From: Sphingomonas sp.
GTDB lineage: Bacteria > Pseudomonadota > Alphaproteobacteria > Sphingomonadales > Sphingomonadaceae
Assembly: GCF_017745215.1 (NCBI RefSeq)
Contig: NZ_JAGHZV010000017.1
Location: 62,001-126,000, forward strand
Reading direction: 5' to 3'
Length of the DNA stretch: 64,000 bases
A model generated the notes under the pieces. That model worked only from the letters and a program-made list of their open reading frames with translations, was not told the DNA's origin and did not search any database. The position numbers were made by a program, and so were the translations under genes. Of this stretch, positions 53,589-62,870 are shown piece by piece. Position 1 is the first letter of the stretch, and every line of letters begins with the position of its first letter.

Positions 53589-53659
53589 GAGTCCTCCGGG
53601 GACGGGTAGTCCCCAGTCTAGCCCCGCCCGGCCCCTTCAAACAAGCGCCGGGGTCGCAA

Positions 53660-54085
53660 TCAGCTGTCGCCCTCGCCCGAGAAGTCGATCCGGCCCACCG
53701 TCTTGTCGGCGCCGTCGGCGGTGAGCGTGATGTGCATCCGCGCCTTGGCCTTGGTGCCGGCGAGCCCGTCGGGCGTATCGGTGACGGCATAGCCGTTCTT
53801 CACCAGCGCTTCGCGGTACCAGGCCTTGACCTTGTCGAGCGGCGCCGGCGCGTCGAACGCAGTGCCCAGCTGAGCGCTGTCGTTGCCCTCGCTGCCGCCG
53901 TCGCGGGCGTTGAGGCTGAAGCCGTGCATCGTCGAGCCCGGATAGAGCTTCACCCCGTCGAAATCGGTGTCTGCGCCGTCGACCGTCATGTTCGACTGGA
54001 GCGCGAAGCTGTTGCCGTCGATCGAGACCGAGGTGCCACAGGCGGCGAGAGCGAACAGCGGAAGCGCAGCGAGCAGGCGGAGCAT
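53660..54085 (-). CDS. Small putative lipoprotein
   Basis: The 141-residue protein has a lipoprotein signal (LPLFALAAC, cysteine 16), and a mature part with beta-rich GFSLNARDGGSEGNDSAQLG and an helical WYREALVKNGYAVTDTPDGL, ending in acidic FSGEGDS. GAGGG precedes ATG 54085. I do not recognise a family beyond lipoprotein. It lies upstream of the dioxygenase gene and is divergent from the MFS transporter. Confidence 0.72.
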   Translation of the reverse strand: MLRLLAALPLFALAACGTSVSIDGNSFALQSNMTVDGADTDFDGVKLYPGSTMHGFSLNARDGGSEGNDSAQLGTAFDAPAPLDKVKAWYREALVKNGYAVTDTPDGLAGTKAKARMHITLTADGADKTVGRIDFSGEGDS

Positions 54086-54193
54086 CGGGAACCCTCATGT
54101 GTATTAATTGAGCAATACACTAATCCTCCGAAACGGTGCCGTCAAGCGTAGGGGCGTGACGCAGCCGCCCCGATGCGCCATGGGGAGCCGGCC

Positions 54194-55432
54194 ATGGACC
54201 AGGCCACGCCCCATCTCAGCACGCAGAGCGCCGGCAAGGCGCCAATCGGCTTCGTCGAGTTCGTGGCGCTCACCGCCGCGCTGATGGCGCTGACCGCGCT
54301 CGGCATCGATTCGATGCTGCCGGCGCTGCCGGCGATCGGCGCGAGCCTCGCAGTCGATTCGGCGAACCACCGCCAGTTCGTGATCACGGCGTTCCTGATC
54401 GGCTTCGCCTGCGCGCAGCTGGCCTATGGGCCGCTATCGGATCGCTACGGCCGCCGCCCGGTGCTCGCCATCGCGCTGCTCGCCTATGTCGCGACCTGCG
54501 CGGCCGCGGCGATCTCGGGCAGCTTCGCGCTGCTGCTCGCGGCGCGCGCCGCGATGGGCGCCTCGGCGGCCGGCGCGCGGGTGATCACCGTCGCGATCGT
54601 GCGCGACTGCTTCAACGGCCGCGCGATGGCGCGGGTGATGAGCCTGGCGATGATCGTATTCATGGCCGCGCCGATCATCGCGCCGGCGTTCGGCTCGGCG
54701 ATCCTGCTCGTCGGCAGCTGGCGGCTGATCTTCTGGGGCGTCGGCGGCGCGGGCGCGGCGGCGCTGCTCTGGTTCTGGCTGCGCCTGCCCGAGACGCTTT
54801 CCACCGAGGCGCGCCAGCCGCTCAACCCCGGCCGCATCGCCGCGGACTGCCTGCTGGTGCTGCGCGACCGCCACGCCGTCGGCTACACGCTCGCTTCGGC
54901 CGCGATGAGCGGCGCGCTGTTCGGCTTCGTCGGCTCGATCCAGCAGGTGATGACCGACGTGTTCCACGCCCCCCATCTGCTGATCCCGGTGTTCGGCAGC
55001 GTCGCCAGCACGATGGCGGTGGGGGCGCTGATCAATTCGCGGATCGTGATGCGCTACGGCATGCGCCCGATCTCGCACACCGCACTCGCCGCGATGATCG
55101 CGATCGCCGGCATCCACCTCGCGGTCACGCTCGCCGGGATCGAGACGATCTGGAGCTTCACCGCGCTCCAGGCGCTGATGATGGGCTGCTTCGGCCTCGT
55201 CGGCGCCAATTTCAGCGCGATGGCGATGGAGCGGATGGGCGCGATCGCCGGCACCGCCTCGAGCCTTCAGGGCTTCGTCACCACCTTCCTCGGCGCGGTG
55301 ATCGGCGCGGTCATCGGCCAGCAGTTCGACGGCACCACCGTGCCGCTCTACGCCGGCTTCCTGCTTATGGGCGGACTCGCGATGATTGTGGTAGCGATCA
55401 CCGAGCGCGGCCGACTCTTCCGGCCGAGCTGA
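54194..55432 (+). CDS. Bcr/CflA family MFS drug exporter
   Basis: The 412-residue protein has twelve predicted membrane segments and the MFS signature between helices 2 and 3 (GPLSDRYGRRPVL). VTALTALGIDSMLPALPAIG-type start (LTALGIDSMLPALPAIG) is characteristic of the Bcr/CflA drug:proton antiporters, which export bicyclomycin, sulfonamides or cysteine. ATG 54194 is preferred over 54173 because GGGGAG lies eight bases upstream. The substrate is inferred. Confidence 0.93.
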   Translation: MDQATPHLSTQSAGKAPIGFVEFVALTAALMALTALGIDSMLPALPAIGASLAVDSANHRQFVITAFLIGFACAQLAYGPLSDRYGRRPVLAIALLAYVATCAAAAISGSFALLLAARAAMGASAAGARVITVAIVRDCFNGRAMARVMSLAMIVFMAAPIIAPAFGSAILLVGSWRLIFWGVGGAGAAALLWFWLRLPETLSTEARQPLNPGRIAADCLLVLRDRHAVGYTLASAAMSGALFGFVGSIQQVMTDVFHAPHLLIPVFGSVASTMAVGALINSRIVMRYGMRPISHTALAAMIAIAGIHLAVTLAGIETIWSFTALQALMMGCFGLVGANFSAMAMERMGAIAGTASSLQGFVTTFLGAVIGAVIGQQFDGTTVPLYAGFLLMGGLAMIVVAITERGRLFRPS

Positions 55433-55514
55433 ACGGCCAGGGACGAGCGGTTTGTCGCACCGGCGGGAACGCCATGCGCGTGCCGCCGTTACCGGAGCGC
55501 AAAGGAGATCGAGC

Positions 55515-55853
55515 ATGGGTGGTCATCGAGTGGGCGATCAGGGGCCGGACGACGACGGCTATGACGAGGAAGGCTATGACGAGAGCCAGCGCGCCGAGAT
55601 CCTCGAGGCGACCACCGAAGGCCCGAGCGACGGCAACCTGCTGACCGACCTCGTCCCCGACATGGGCGATGCGGACGTCGACGACGAGGACGGGCTCGAC
55701 ATGGAGTCCGACGAACTCGGCGAGGAAGACGACGACGCCGAGCAATCGGACGAGGCCATCGCCGAGGACGAGCTCCAGGAGGAATTCGAGGACGACGATC
55801 TCGAGGACGACGACGACCTCGACGACCGCGACGAGGATGCGCTCGAGCCCTGA
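55515..55853 (+). CDS. Highly acidic hypothetical protein
   Basis: The 112-residue protein is extremely acidic: after MGGHRVGDQGPDDDGYDEEG come long runs of Asp and Glu up to the C-terminus (EEFEDDDLEDDDDLDDRDED). AAAGGAG lies seven bases before ATG 55515. No signal or membrane segment. A middle part (EILEATTEGPSDGNLLTDLV) is less biased and may be a short helix. It is probably intrinsically disordered; metal or basic-protein binding is possible but unproven. A small conserved Gly-rich opening suggests it is a real gene rather than noise. Confidence 0.65.
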   Translation: MGGHRVGDQGPDDDGYDEEGYDESQRAEILEATTEGPSDGNLLTDLVPDMGDADVDDEDGLDMESDELGEEDDDAEQSDEAIAEDELQEEFEDDDLEDDDDLDDRDEDALEP

Positions 55854-55926
55854 GGCTGATTGGCCCTGAGGCTTGATTTGGCCCGATCGACGGACCAGCA
55901 TCGCGCACCTCTTCCCGGAGCGCGCG

Positions 55927-56520
55927 ATGCCCACCGACTCTCGCCACGACGCCTATATCGATCGCGCCGCCGACTTCGCGAGACCGATCCTCGTCTGGCT
56001 GCGCGCGCGCATCCACGCCGCGGTGCCCGAAGTCGAGGAGACGATCAAATGGGGCATGCCCTCCTTCTACCTGAAGGGCCGCCCGCTCGCGACGATGGCG
56101 GCGTTCAAGGCGCATGCGACCTTCGGCTTCTGGAACCATGAAGCGCTGCTCAAGACCGAACGGCCCGATGCGATGGGCAGCTTCGGCCGGATCACGTCGC
56201 TCGCCGACCTGCCCTCCGCGCCCGAGCTCGAGGCGCTGATCAGGCGCGCCGCCGAGATCGCCGAATCGGGCGCGAAGCCCGCGCGCGCCAGGCCGCAGCC
56301 CAGGCCCGAGGCCGAAGTCCCCGACGAACTCGCCGAAGCGCTCGCCGCCGACGATGCCGCGGCCGAGACCTTCCGCAACTTCCCGCCGAGCTGCCGCCGC
56401 GAATATTGCGAATGGATCGCCGAGGCCAAACGCCCCGAGACCCGGGCGAAGCGCGTCGCCGAGGCGGTGGGCTGGATGCGCGAGGGCAAGCGGCGCAACT
56501 GGAAATACGAAAGCTGCTGA
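55927..56520 (+). CDS. DUF1801/YdeI-like protein
   Basis: The 197-residue protein has a DUF1801-type N-terminal fold (YIDRAADFARPILVWLRARI, EETIKWGMPSFYLKGRPLAT) and a C-terminal YdeI/OmpD-associated segment (LAADDAAAETFRNFPPSCRR, EAVGWMREGKRRNWKYES). Such fusions occur in many bacteria; YdeI has been linked to antimicrobial peptide tolerance in Salmonella, but the molecular role is unclear. ATG 55927 has CGGAG seven bases upstream. It lies 73 bases after the acidic gene. Confidence 0.82.
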   Translation: MPTDSRHDAYIDRAADFARPILVWLRARIHAAVPEVEETIKWGMPSFYLKGRPLATMAAFKAHATFGFWNHEALLKTERPDAMGSFGRITSLADLPSAPELEALIRRAAEIAESGAKPARARPQPRPEAEVPDELAEALAADDAAAETFRNFPPSCRREYCEWIAEAKRPETRAKRVAEAVGWMREGKRRNWKYESC

Positions 56521-56552
56521 GCCGGAGCGGAACGGGACGGATCCTTCCTCCC

Positions 56553-56659
56553 CGTCACCCCGGCCTTGTGCCGGGGCCCACCGGGAGGCGAGCGATGGAC
56601 AGGAGGCCAAAGGTCGGTCGGTTCGGCTGCGTGGGCCCCGGCACAAGGCCGGGGTGACG
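56553..56659. repeat. Dispersed palindromic repeat, family B
   Basis: Left arm CGTCACCCCGGCCTTGTGCC with GGGGCCCAC, and right arm GTGGGCCCCGGCACAAGGCC ending GGGGTGACG at 56659. It separates the DUF1801 gene from the ABC transporter operon. Confidence 0.9.
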
Positions 56660-56741
56660 AAAAGGGGGCAGGCCATCCCTTGTCGCGCATCCACCCCCAC
56701 CCTAGGTAACGCGTCCGTTCCGTTCCCCGGGGGGCCATCCC

Positions 56742-57664
56742 TTGTCAGCAATCCTGTCGGTCAACCAGGTCAGCAAGACCTATGCCTCGGGCCATCGCGC
56801 GCTCGACCATGTCGACCTCGAGATCAACCGCGGCGAGATCTTCGCGCTGCTCGGGCCCAACGGCGCGGGCAAGACCACGCTGATCTCGATCGTCTGCGGC
56901 ATCGTCACCCCCAGCACCGGTACGATCCTGGTCGGCGGGCACGACGCGATCCGCCATCCTCGCGAGGCGCGCAGCCTGATCGGGCTGGTGCCGCAGGAGC
57001 TGGCGGTCGACATGTTCTCCACCGTCGCCTCGTCGCTGCGCTTCAGCCGCGGGCTGTTCGGCAAGGCGCCCGACGCCGCGCATATCGAGCGCGTGCTCAC
57101 CGAGCTGTCGCTATGGGACAAGCGCGACGCGCAGATCCGCGAGCTCTCGGGCGGGATGAAGCGCCGCGTGCTCATCGCCAAGGCGCTCGCCCACCAGCCC
57201 GAGATCCTGTTCCTCGACGAGCCCACCGCCGGCGTCGACGTGTCGCTGCGCCGCGACATGTGGAAGCTGATCGGGTCGCTGCGCGAATCGGGCACCACGA
57301 TCATCCTGACGACGCATTACATCGAGGAGGCCGAGGAAATGGCCGACCGGGTCGGCGTGATCGACAAGGGCAGGCTGCTCCTCGTCGAGGAGAAGGCGAC
57401 GCTGATGAAGAAGCTCGGCAAGCGCGAGATGGACGTCTCGCTGGTCGAGCCGATGGCGGCGATCCCGGCCGAGCTCGCCGAATGGCACCTCAGCCTCGAG
57501 GACGAGGGCCATCGCCTGCGCTACGTGTTCGACGCCCAGGCCGAGCGCACCGGCATCCCCTCGCTGCTGCGCAAGCTCGGCGAGCTGGGTATCGCCTTCA
57601 AGGACCTCGACACCTCCAAGTCGAGCCTCGAGGACATCTTCGTCGACCTGGTGGAGAAGCGCTG

Positions 57665-57665
<1 letters not shown>
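56742..57665 (+). CDS. ABC-2 type transporter ATP-binding subunit
   Basis: The 307-residue ATPase has Walker A GPNGAGKTTLISIV, signature LSGGMKRRVLIAKAL and Walker B ILFLDEPTAGVD, then a C-terminal regulatory part of about 90 residues with LEDIFVDL typical of ABC-2 exporters (DrrA/YadG group). The start is the TTG at 56742, with GGGGGG upstream; no better in-frame start exists. The stop overlaps the permease ATG (TGATG at 57663-57667). Substrate unknown; related pairs export lipids, polysaccharides or drugs. Confidence 0.9.
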
Positions 57666-58438
<773 letters not shown>

Positions 58439-58568
58439 AGCGCCGCCGCTTGCAAAATAGGATTTCCGCTGCTTGGCTCGGCGCGCCGGGAGTTCCCGGC
58501 CGCTCCTTGAAACGCCTGCGGGCGACAGTGAACGATGACCTCCGGCTGCGGGAAGCGTCGCCCCGAAA

Positions 58569-58648
58569 TCGCCGCGACGGGTTGCGACTCTTGTGACTTT
58601 TCGGCCCATCGCCGCGGCGACGGGTCGTGACTCTTGTGACTTTTGGCG
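58569..58648. repeat. Imperfect tandem repeat of about 40 bases
   Basis: Two copies of a unit containing CGACGGGT, a variable tetranucleotide and GACTCTTGTGACTTTT lie head to tail (58569-58607 and 58608-58648), each opening ATCGCCGCG. They are between the ABC permease gene and ung. Nothing else is evident in the 213-base gap. Confidence 0.75.
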
Positions 58649-58651
58649 CTG

Positions 58652-59371
58652 TCAGCCCTCGCCGCCGGGCGCCGCCTCGACCGGCGGCAGCCGCCAGTCG
58701 ATCGGCTTCATGCCGCGGCTCTCGAGGAAGGCGTTTGCCTTGCTGAAGTGGCGCGAGCCGAAGAAGCCCGAATGCGCCGAGAGCGGCGAGGGGTGCGGCG
58801 CCTTGAGCACGAGGTGCCGCCCGCCGCGATCGATCGAGTCGACGAACGCCGCCTTCTTCTGCGCATGGCTGCCCCACAGCATGAACACCACCGGCTCGGG
58901 CCGCGCATTGACCAGCCGGATCACCGCGTCGGTGAACCGCTCCCAGCCGCGGCCCTGGTGCGAGGCGGCCATGCTCATCTGCACGGTGAGCACTGCGTTC
59001 AGGAGCAGCACCCCCTGCTGCGCCCAATGTTCGAGGAAGCCGTGCCGCGCCGGCACGATGCCGAGGTCGGTCTCGAGCTCCTTGTAGATGTTGACCAGAC
59101 TTGGCGGCGTGCGCACGCCGGCGCGAACCGAGAAGCAGAGGCCGTGCGCCTGGCCAGGGCCGTGATAGGGGTCCTGGCCGAGGATCACGACGCGGACGTC
59201 CTCGAGCGGCGTCAGGTCGAGCGCGCGGAACCATTCGCTCCCCGCCGGGAAGATGCGCTTGCCCGCCGCCTTCTCGGCGACGAGGAACTGGCGGAGCGCC
59301 GCCATATACGGCGCCGCGAATTCCTCGCGCAGCGGTTCGAGCCAGCTCGGGTGCAGCTTCACGTCGCTCAT
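58652..59371 (-). CDS. ung: Uracil-DNA glycosylase
   Basis: Ung removes uracil from DNA at the start of base-excision repair. The family 1 motifs are present: VVILGQDPYHGPGQAHGL (catalytic Asp and His), LLLNAVLTV and the leucine-loop motif HPSPLSAHSGFFG. ATG 59371 (MSDVKLHPSWLEPL, 239 residues) is the usual start; ATG 59383 adds MPRG. It is followed on the same strand side by the endonuclease III-like gene, so two DNA glycosylases are neighbours. Confidence 0.95.
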   Translation of the reverse strand: MSDVKLHPSWLEPLREEFAAPYMAALRQFLVAEKAAGKRIFPAGSEWFRALDLTPLEDVRVVILGQDPYHGPGQAHGLCFSVRAGVRTPPSLVNIYKELETDLGIVPARHGFLEHWAQQGVLLLNAVLTVQMSMAASHQGRGWERFTDAVIRLVNARPEPVVFMLWGSHAQKKAAFVDSIDRGGRHLVLKAPHPSPLSAHSGFFGSRHFSKANAFLESRGMKPIDWRLPPVEAAPGGEG

Positions 59372-59396
59372 GCCCCGCGGCATGCCGGATGCACGG

Positions 59397-60131
59397 CTAG
59401 GACGTCAATCGGGCGCCGGGGCACTCGCGCGCGAGCGGGCAGGCGGCGCAGCCCGGCGCCTCGGGCCGGCAGAGCGTCTGGCCCAGCCGCTTGGCGGCGA
59501 CATGGAAGCGCAGGAAATCCTCGCCCGCCCAATCGTTCATCGCCGCGGTCACCGCTTCGCTCACCGCCCGCGCCTCGGCATGCGCGCCGACCAGCCCGAG
59601 CCGCGCCATCACGCGCAGCACATGGCTGTCGACGATGAACACCGGCCGGTCGAGCGTGCTTGCATTGAGCGTCGAGGCGGCGACCTTGCGCCCGACGCCC
59701 GGCAGCCGTTCCAGCCAGGCCAGCGCATCGTCGAGCGGCAGGTCGCCGAGGAAGTCGAGCGCAAAGTCCGGCCGCTCGCGCCCGATCCGGCGCAGCGCCG
59801 CGATCAGCCAGCCGGCCTTGGCCTCGGCGAAGGTGACGTCGGCGATCGCCTGCCGCACGCCCTCGACCGGCGCCTCGGCGAGCCGCGCCGCCGAGCGATA
59901 GCGGCTCCCCAGCCGGCGATAGGCCGCGAGCGACACCGCGTCGCGCGTCCGCCCGCTGATCAGCGACTTGACCAGTTGCCCCACCGGCTTCCGCCGCCGC
60001 GACAGCTCGACACCGGCGAGCAGCGGCGAAAGCGCCGCACGCCACCGCTCGATCTCGTTTCGGCCGCAGAAGTCGAAGCGCGCCTGCATGCGGCGTGCAT
60101 AGAACATATCAAGAACATCTGCAATCCGCAT
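59397..60131 (-). CDS. Endonuclease III-like DNA glycosylase (HhH-GPD, 4Fe-4S)
   Basis: The protein has the HhH-GPD core: LVKSLISGRTRDAVSLAAYR, helix-hairpin-helix LERLPGVGRKVAAST with the position of the catalytic lysine changed to a non-lysine context, the conserved aspartate in VFIVDSHVLRV, and a C-terminal 4Fe-4S cluster C-x6-C-x2-C-x5-C in CRPEAPGCAACPLARECPG. It resembles Nth but lacks a clear Nth lysine, so it may be a monofunctional glycosylase for other damaged bases. The start is uncertain: ATG 60131 (MRIADVLDMFY) gives 244 residues, ATG 60089 (MQARFDFCG) 230. It is upstream of ung on the same strand. Confidence 0.82.
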   Translation of the reverse strand: MRIADVLDMFYARRMQARFDFCGRNEIERWRAALSPLLAGVELSRRRKPVGQLVKSLISGRTRDAVSLAAYRRLGSRYRSAARLAEAPVEGVRQAIADVTFAEAKAGWLIAALRRIGRERPDFALDFLGDLPLDDALAWLERLPGVGRKVAASTLNASTLDRPVFIVDSHVLRVMARLGLVGAHAEARAVSEAVTAAMNDWAGEDFLRFHVAAKRLGQTLCRPEAPGCAACPLARECPGARLTS

Positions 60132-60207
60132 GAATCCGTTGATCGTCCCCGTGGATCGCGGCATCATTCTGCAAAAGTCGTTTTCAAAGACGAAAAGGGG
60201 GGAGAGA

Positions 60208-60759
60208 ATGTCGCTTCGTATTGCCATGGCGCTGGGGCTCGCCGCCGCGCCCTTCGCCTTCGCCACGCCGGCTGCCGCGCAGAGCGACGATGCCGCCGCG
60301 CAGCAGATGATCAACGATCCCAATCCGTCGACCTTCGCGGTCTGGGGCGTCAGCCCCGCGCCCAAGTCGGTGAAGGACGACAGCGTCCAGGGTGGGCGCT
60401 CGGTGCATGTGCCGACCACGGGCAACGGCAATCCCTGGGACGTGAGCGTCAACGTGCCGATCACCAAGCCGATCAAGGCCGGGGACAAGCTCACGCTGAT
60501 GTACTACGCCAAGCTCGAGAAGCCGGCGGCGGGCGAGACGAGCGGGCAGATCACCGGCCAGATCCAGCTCAACAGCGCGCCCTATTCGGTGGTGATCGGC
60601 AGCACCGTCGACATCACCCCCGAGTGGAAGCTGTTCACCGTCGAGGGCCGCGCCGACAAGGATTATTCCCAGGGCAGCCTCAACGCGACCTTCCACATCA
60701 ACCGCGGCAAGCACACCGTGGCGATGGGGCTGGTCGCGGCGTTCGACTACGGGCAGTGA
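60208..60759 (+). CDS. Secreted protein with carbohydrate-binding-module-like beta-sandwich
   Basis: The 183-residue product has a signal peptide (ATPAAAQ cleavage, about 25) and a mature domain with NPSTFAVWGVSPAPKSVKDD, VSVNVPITKPIKAGDKLTLM, TGQIQLNSAPYSVVI and WKLFTVEGRADKDY, the strand pattern of CBM4/9-like or galactose-binding jelly rolls. AGGGGGGAGAG lies directly before ATG 60208. It would be periplasmic or secreted and may bind polysaccharide. It is divergent from the endonuclease III-like gene and convergent with ubiG. Confidence 0.75.
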   Translation: MSLRIAMALGLAAAPFAFATPAAAQSDDAAAQQMINDPNPSTFAVWGVSPAPKSVKDDSVQGGRSVHVPTTGNGNPWDVSVNVPITKPIKAGDKLTLMYYAKLEKPAAGETSGQITGQIQLNSAPYSVVIGSTVDITPEWKLFTVEGRADKDYSQGSLNATFHINRGKHTVAMGLVAAFDYGQ

Positions 60760-60775
60760 TGCGGGGCGGTAGGGA

Positions 60776-61507
60776 CTACGTCCGTCGCGCCGTCAGCAGA
60801 TAGTCCAGGCTCGTATCGTCCGAGAGGACGAAGCCGCGCGCGGGGGAGAAGCCCAGCCCCCGCACGTCGGCTACCTCCATACCCTCGGCCTCGAGCAGCT
60901 CGGTCAGCTCGTCGGGGCGGAGGAACTTGCGCCAGTCGTGCGTGCCCTTGGGAACCATGCCCGCGCCTTCGCCCACGGTGATCAGCGCAAGGTGCGAGAG
61001 CAAGGTACGGTTGGGGGTGGAGAGGATCATCAGCCCGCCCTCGGCCAGCGCACCCGCCAGGCCGGCGAGGAAGGCCGGTACGTCGGCGACATGCTCGACG
61101 ACTTCCATCGACACCACCAGGTCGAACCGCCGCTCGCCGAGCGACTCCACGCCGCCGGCGATATACTCGATGTCGAGCCCGACCGCCTCGGCATGCGCCT
61201 GCGCCGCGCCGATGTTCTCCGGCGCCGCATCGACCCCCGTCGCCCTCGCCCCCAGGCGCGCGAGCGGCTCGGTGAGCAGCCCCGCGCCGCATCCGACGTC
61301 CAGCGCGGTCTTGCCGGCGAGCGGCGAAAAGCCGATCCCGTCGCCGCTCCAATGGAGGTCCACCGCTTCGCGCAGATAGGCGAGCCGCGCCGGATTCAGC
61401 CGGTGGAGCATCGCCGACGAGCCCTTGGGGTCCCACCAGTCCGCCGCGAGCTTGCCGAAATGCTCAGCTTCACGCGGGTCAATCGTAGCTTTGGTTGCCA
61501 ATGCCAT
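60776..61507 (-). CDS. ubiG: Ubiquinone biosynthesis O-methyltransferase
   Basis: UbiG makes both O-methylations in ubiquinone synthesis, with SAM. The 243-residue protein has the family start ATIDPREAEHFGKLAADWWDPKGSSAMLHRLNPARLAYL, motif I ALDVGCGAGLLTEPLARLG, VVSMEVVEHVADVPAFL and STPNRTLLSHLALI, matching UbiG closely. It is divergent from lysC with 58 bases between starts, a gene order conserved in many alphaproteobacteria. Confidence 0.95.
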   Translation of the reverse strand: MALATKATIDPREAEHFGKLAADWWDPKGSSAMLHRLNPARLAYLREAVDLHWSGDGIGFSPLAGKTALDVGCGAGLLTEPLARLGARATGVDAAPENIGAAQAHAEAVGLDIEYIAGGVESLGERRFDLVVSMEVVEHVADVPAFLAGLAGALAEGGLMILSTPNRTLLSHLALITVGEGAGMVPKGTHDWRKFLRPDELTELLEAEGMEVADVRGLGFSPARGFVLSDDTSLDYLLTARRT

Positions 61508-61565
61508 GTCCGGCTCCTATCAGGCGGCCCCGTCTCTCCCAAGTCCTCGGGGCAAAGCAACACCC

Positions 61566-62822
61566 ATGGCACGTATCGTGATGAAGTTCGGCGGCACCTC
61601 GATGGCCGGGATCGAGCGCATCCGCAACGTCGCCAACCGCGTGAAGGCGGAATGGGAAGCGGGCAACCAGGTCGCGGTGGTCGTCTCGGCGATGGCGGGC
61701 GAGACCGACCGGCTCGTCGGCTTCTGCCGCGAAGCCTCGCCGCTCTACGACCCGAAGGAATATGACGTCGTCGTCGCTTCGGGCGAGCAGATCACCAGCG
61801 GGCTGCTCGCGATCACGCTCCAGGCGATCGGCGTGCCGGCGCGCAGCTGGCTGGGCTGGCAGCTGCCGATCAGGACCACCGCCGCGCACGCCTCGGCGCG
61901 GATCGAGGACATCGACACCGCCGCGCTCGACGCGAGCCTGGCGCGCGGCGAAGTCGCGGTGATCCCGGGCTTCCAGGGGATGACCGAGGAGCGGCGCGTC
62001 ACCACGCTCGGCCGCGGCGGATCGGACACCAGCGCGGTAGCGGTGGCGGCGGCGATGCAGGCCGATCGCTGCGACATCTACACCGACGTGGACGGCGTCT
62101 ACACCACCGATCCGCGCATCGTGCCCCGGGCACGCAAGCTCAAGCGCGTGACCTATGAGGAAATGCTCGAGCTCGCGAGCGTGGGGGCGAAGGTGCTCCA
62201 GACGCGCTCGGTGGGGCTCGCCATGAAGGAAGGGGTGCGCGTGCAGGTGCTCTCCTCCTTCATCGACGGACCGCCCGCATCGTCGCTGCCCGGCACGATG
62301 ATCGTGGGCGAAGAGGAGATCGACGACATGGAACGCCAGCTCATCACCGGCATCGCGCACGACAAGAACGAAGCCAAGGTGACGCTCACCGAGGTCCCCG
62401 ACCGGCCGGGCGCGGTGGCGGCGATCTTCAATCCGCTCGCCGACGCCAACATCAACGTCGACATGATCATCCAGAACATCGCGCATTCGGCAGGGTCGAC
62501 CGACGTGACCTTCACCGTGCCGAGCGCGGAGCTGGCGCGCGCGATCGACGTGCTCAGCAAGGCGCAGGTGGCGATCGGCCACCGCGACCTGTTCCACGAC
62601 ACGCGGGTGGCGAAAATCTCGATCGTCGGCGTGGGGATGCGCAGCCATGCGGGCGTCGCGGCGACGATGTTCAAGACCCTGGGCGAACGCGGGATCAACA
62701 TCCAGGCGATCACCACCAGCGAGATCAAGGTCTCGGTGCTGATCCACGAGGACGAGACCGAGCTCGCGGTGCGCGTGCTGCACACGGCCTATGGGCTGGA
62801 CGCGGAAGACGAGGCGGCCTGA
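61566..62822 (+). CDS. lysC: Aspartate kinase
   Basis: Aspartokinase phosphorylates aspartate as the first step toward lysine, diaminopimelate, threonine and methionine. The 418-residue protein has the kinase start MARIVMKFGGTSMAGIERI, VVVSAMAGETDRL, FQGMTEERRVTTLGRGGSDTS and DIYTDVDGVYTTDPRI, then two C-terminal ACT domains (about 265-410) with VTLTEVPDRPGAVAAIF and KISIVGVGMRSHAGVAATMF that give feedback control by lysine/threonine. ATG 61566 is fixed by the conserved start. Together with hom and dapD it covers three steps of the aspartate pathway in this window. Confidence 0.97.
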   Translation: MARIVMKFGGTSMAGIERIRNVANRVKAEWEAGNQVAVVVSAMAGETDRLVGFCREASPLYDPKEYDVVVASGEQITSGLLAITLQAIGVPARSWLGWQLPIRTTAAHASARIEDIDTAALDASLARGEVAVIPGFQGMTEERRVTTLGRGGSDTSAVAVAAAMQADRCDIYTDVDGVYTTDPRIVPRARKLKRVTYEEMLELASVGAKVLQTRSVGLAMKEGVRVQVLSSFIDGPPASSLPGTMIVGEEEIDDMERQLITGIAHDKNEAKVTLTEVPDRPGAVAAIFNPLADANINVDMIIQNIAHSAGSTDVTFTVPSAELARAIDVLSKAQVAIGHRDLFHDTRVAKISIVGVGMRSHAGVAATMFKTLGERGINIQAITTSEIKVSVLIHEDETELAVRVLHTAYGLDAEDEAA

Positions 62823-62870
62823 GGGGCTCATTGCTTGCCTAGCGCGGTCCGACGGCGCTAGGGCCTCGGC

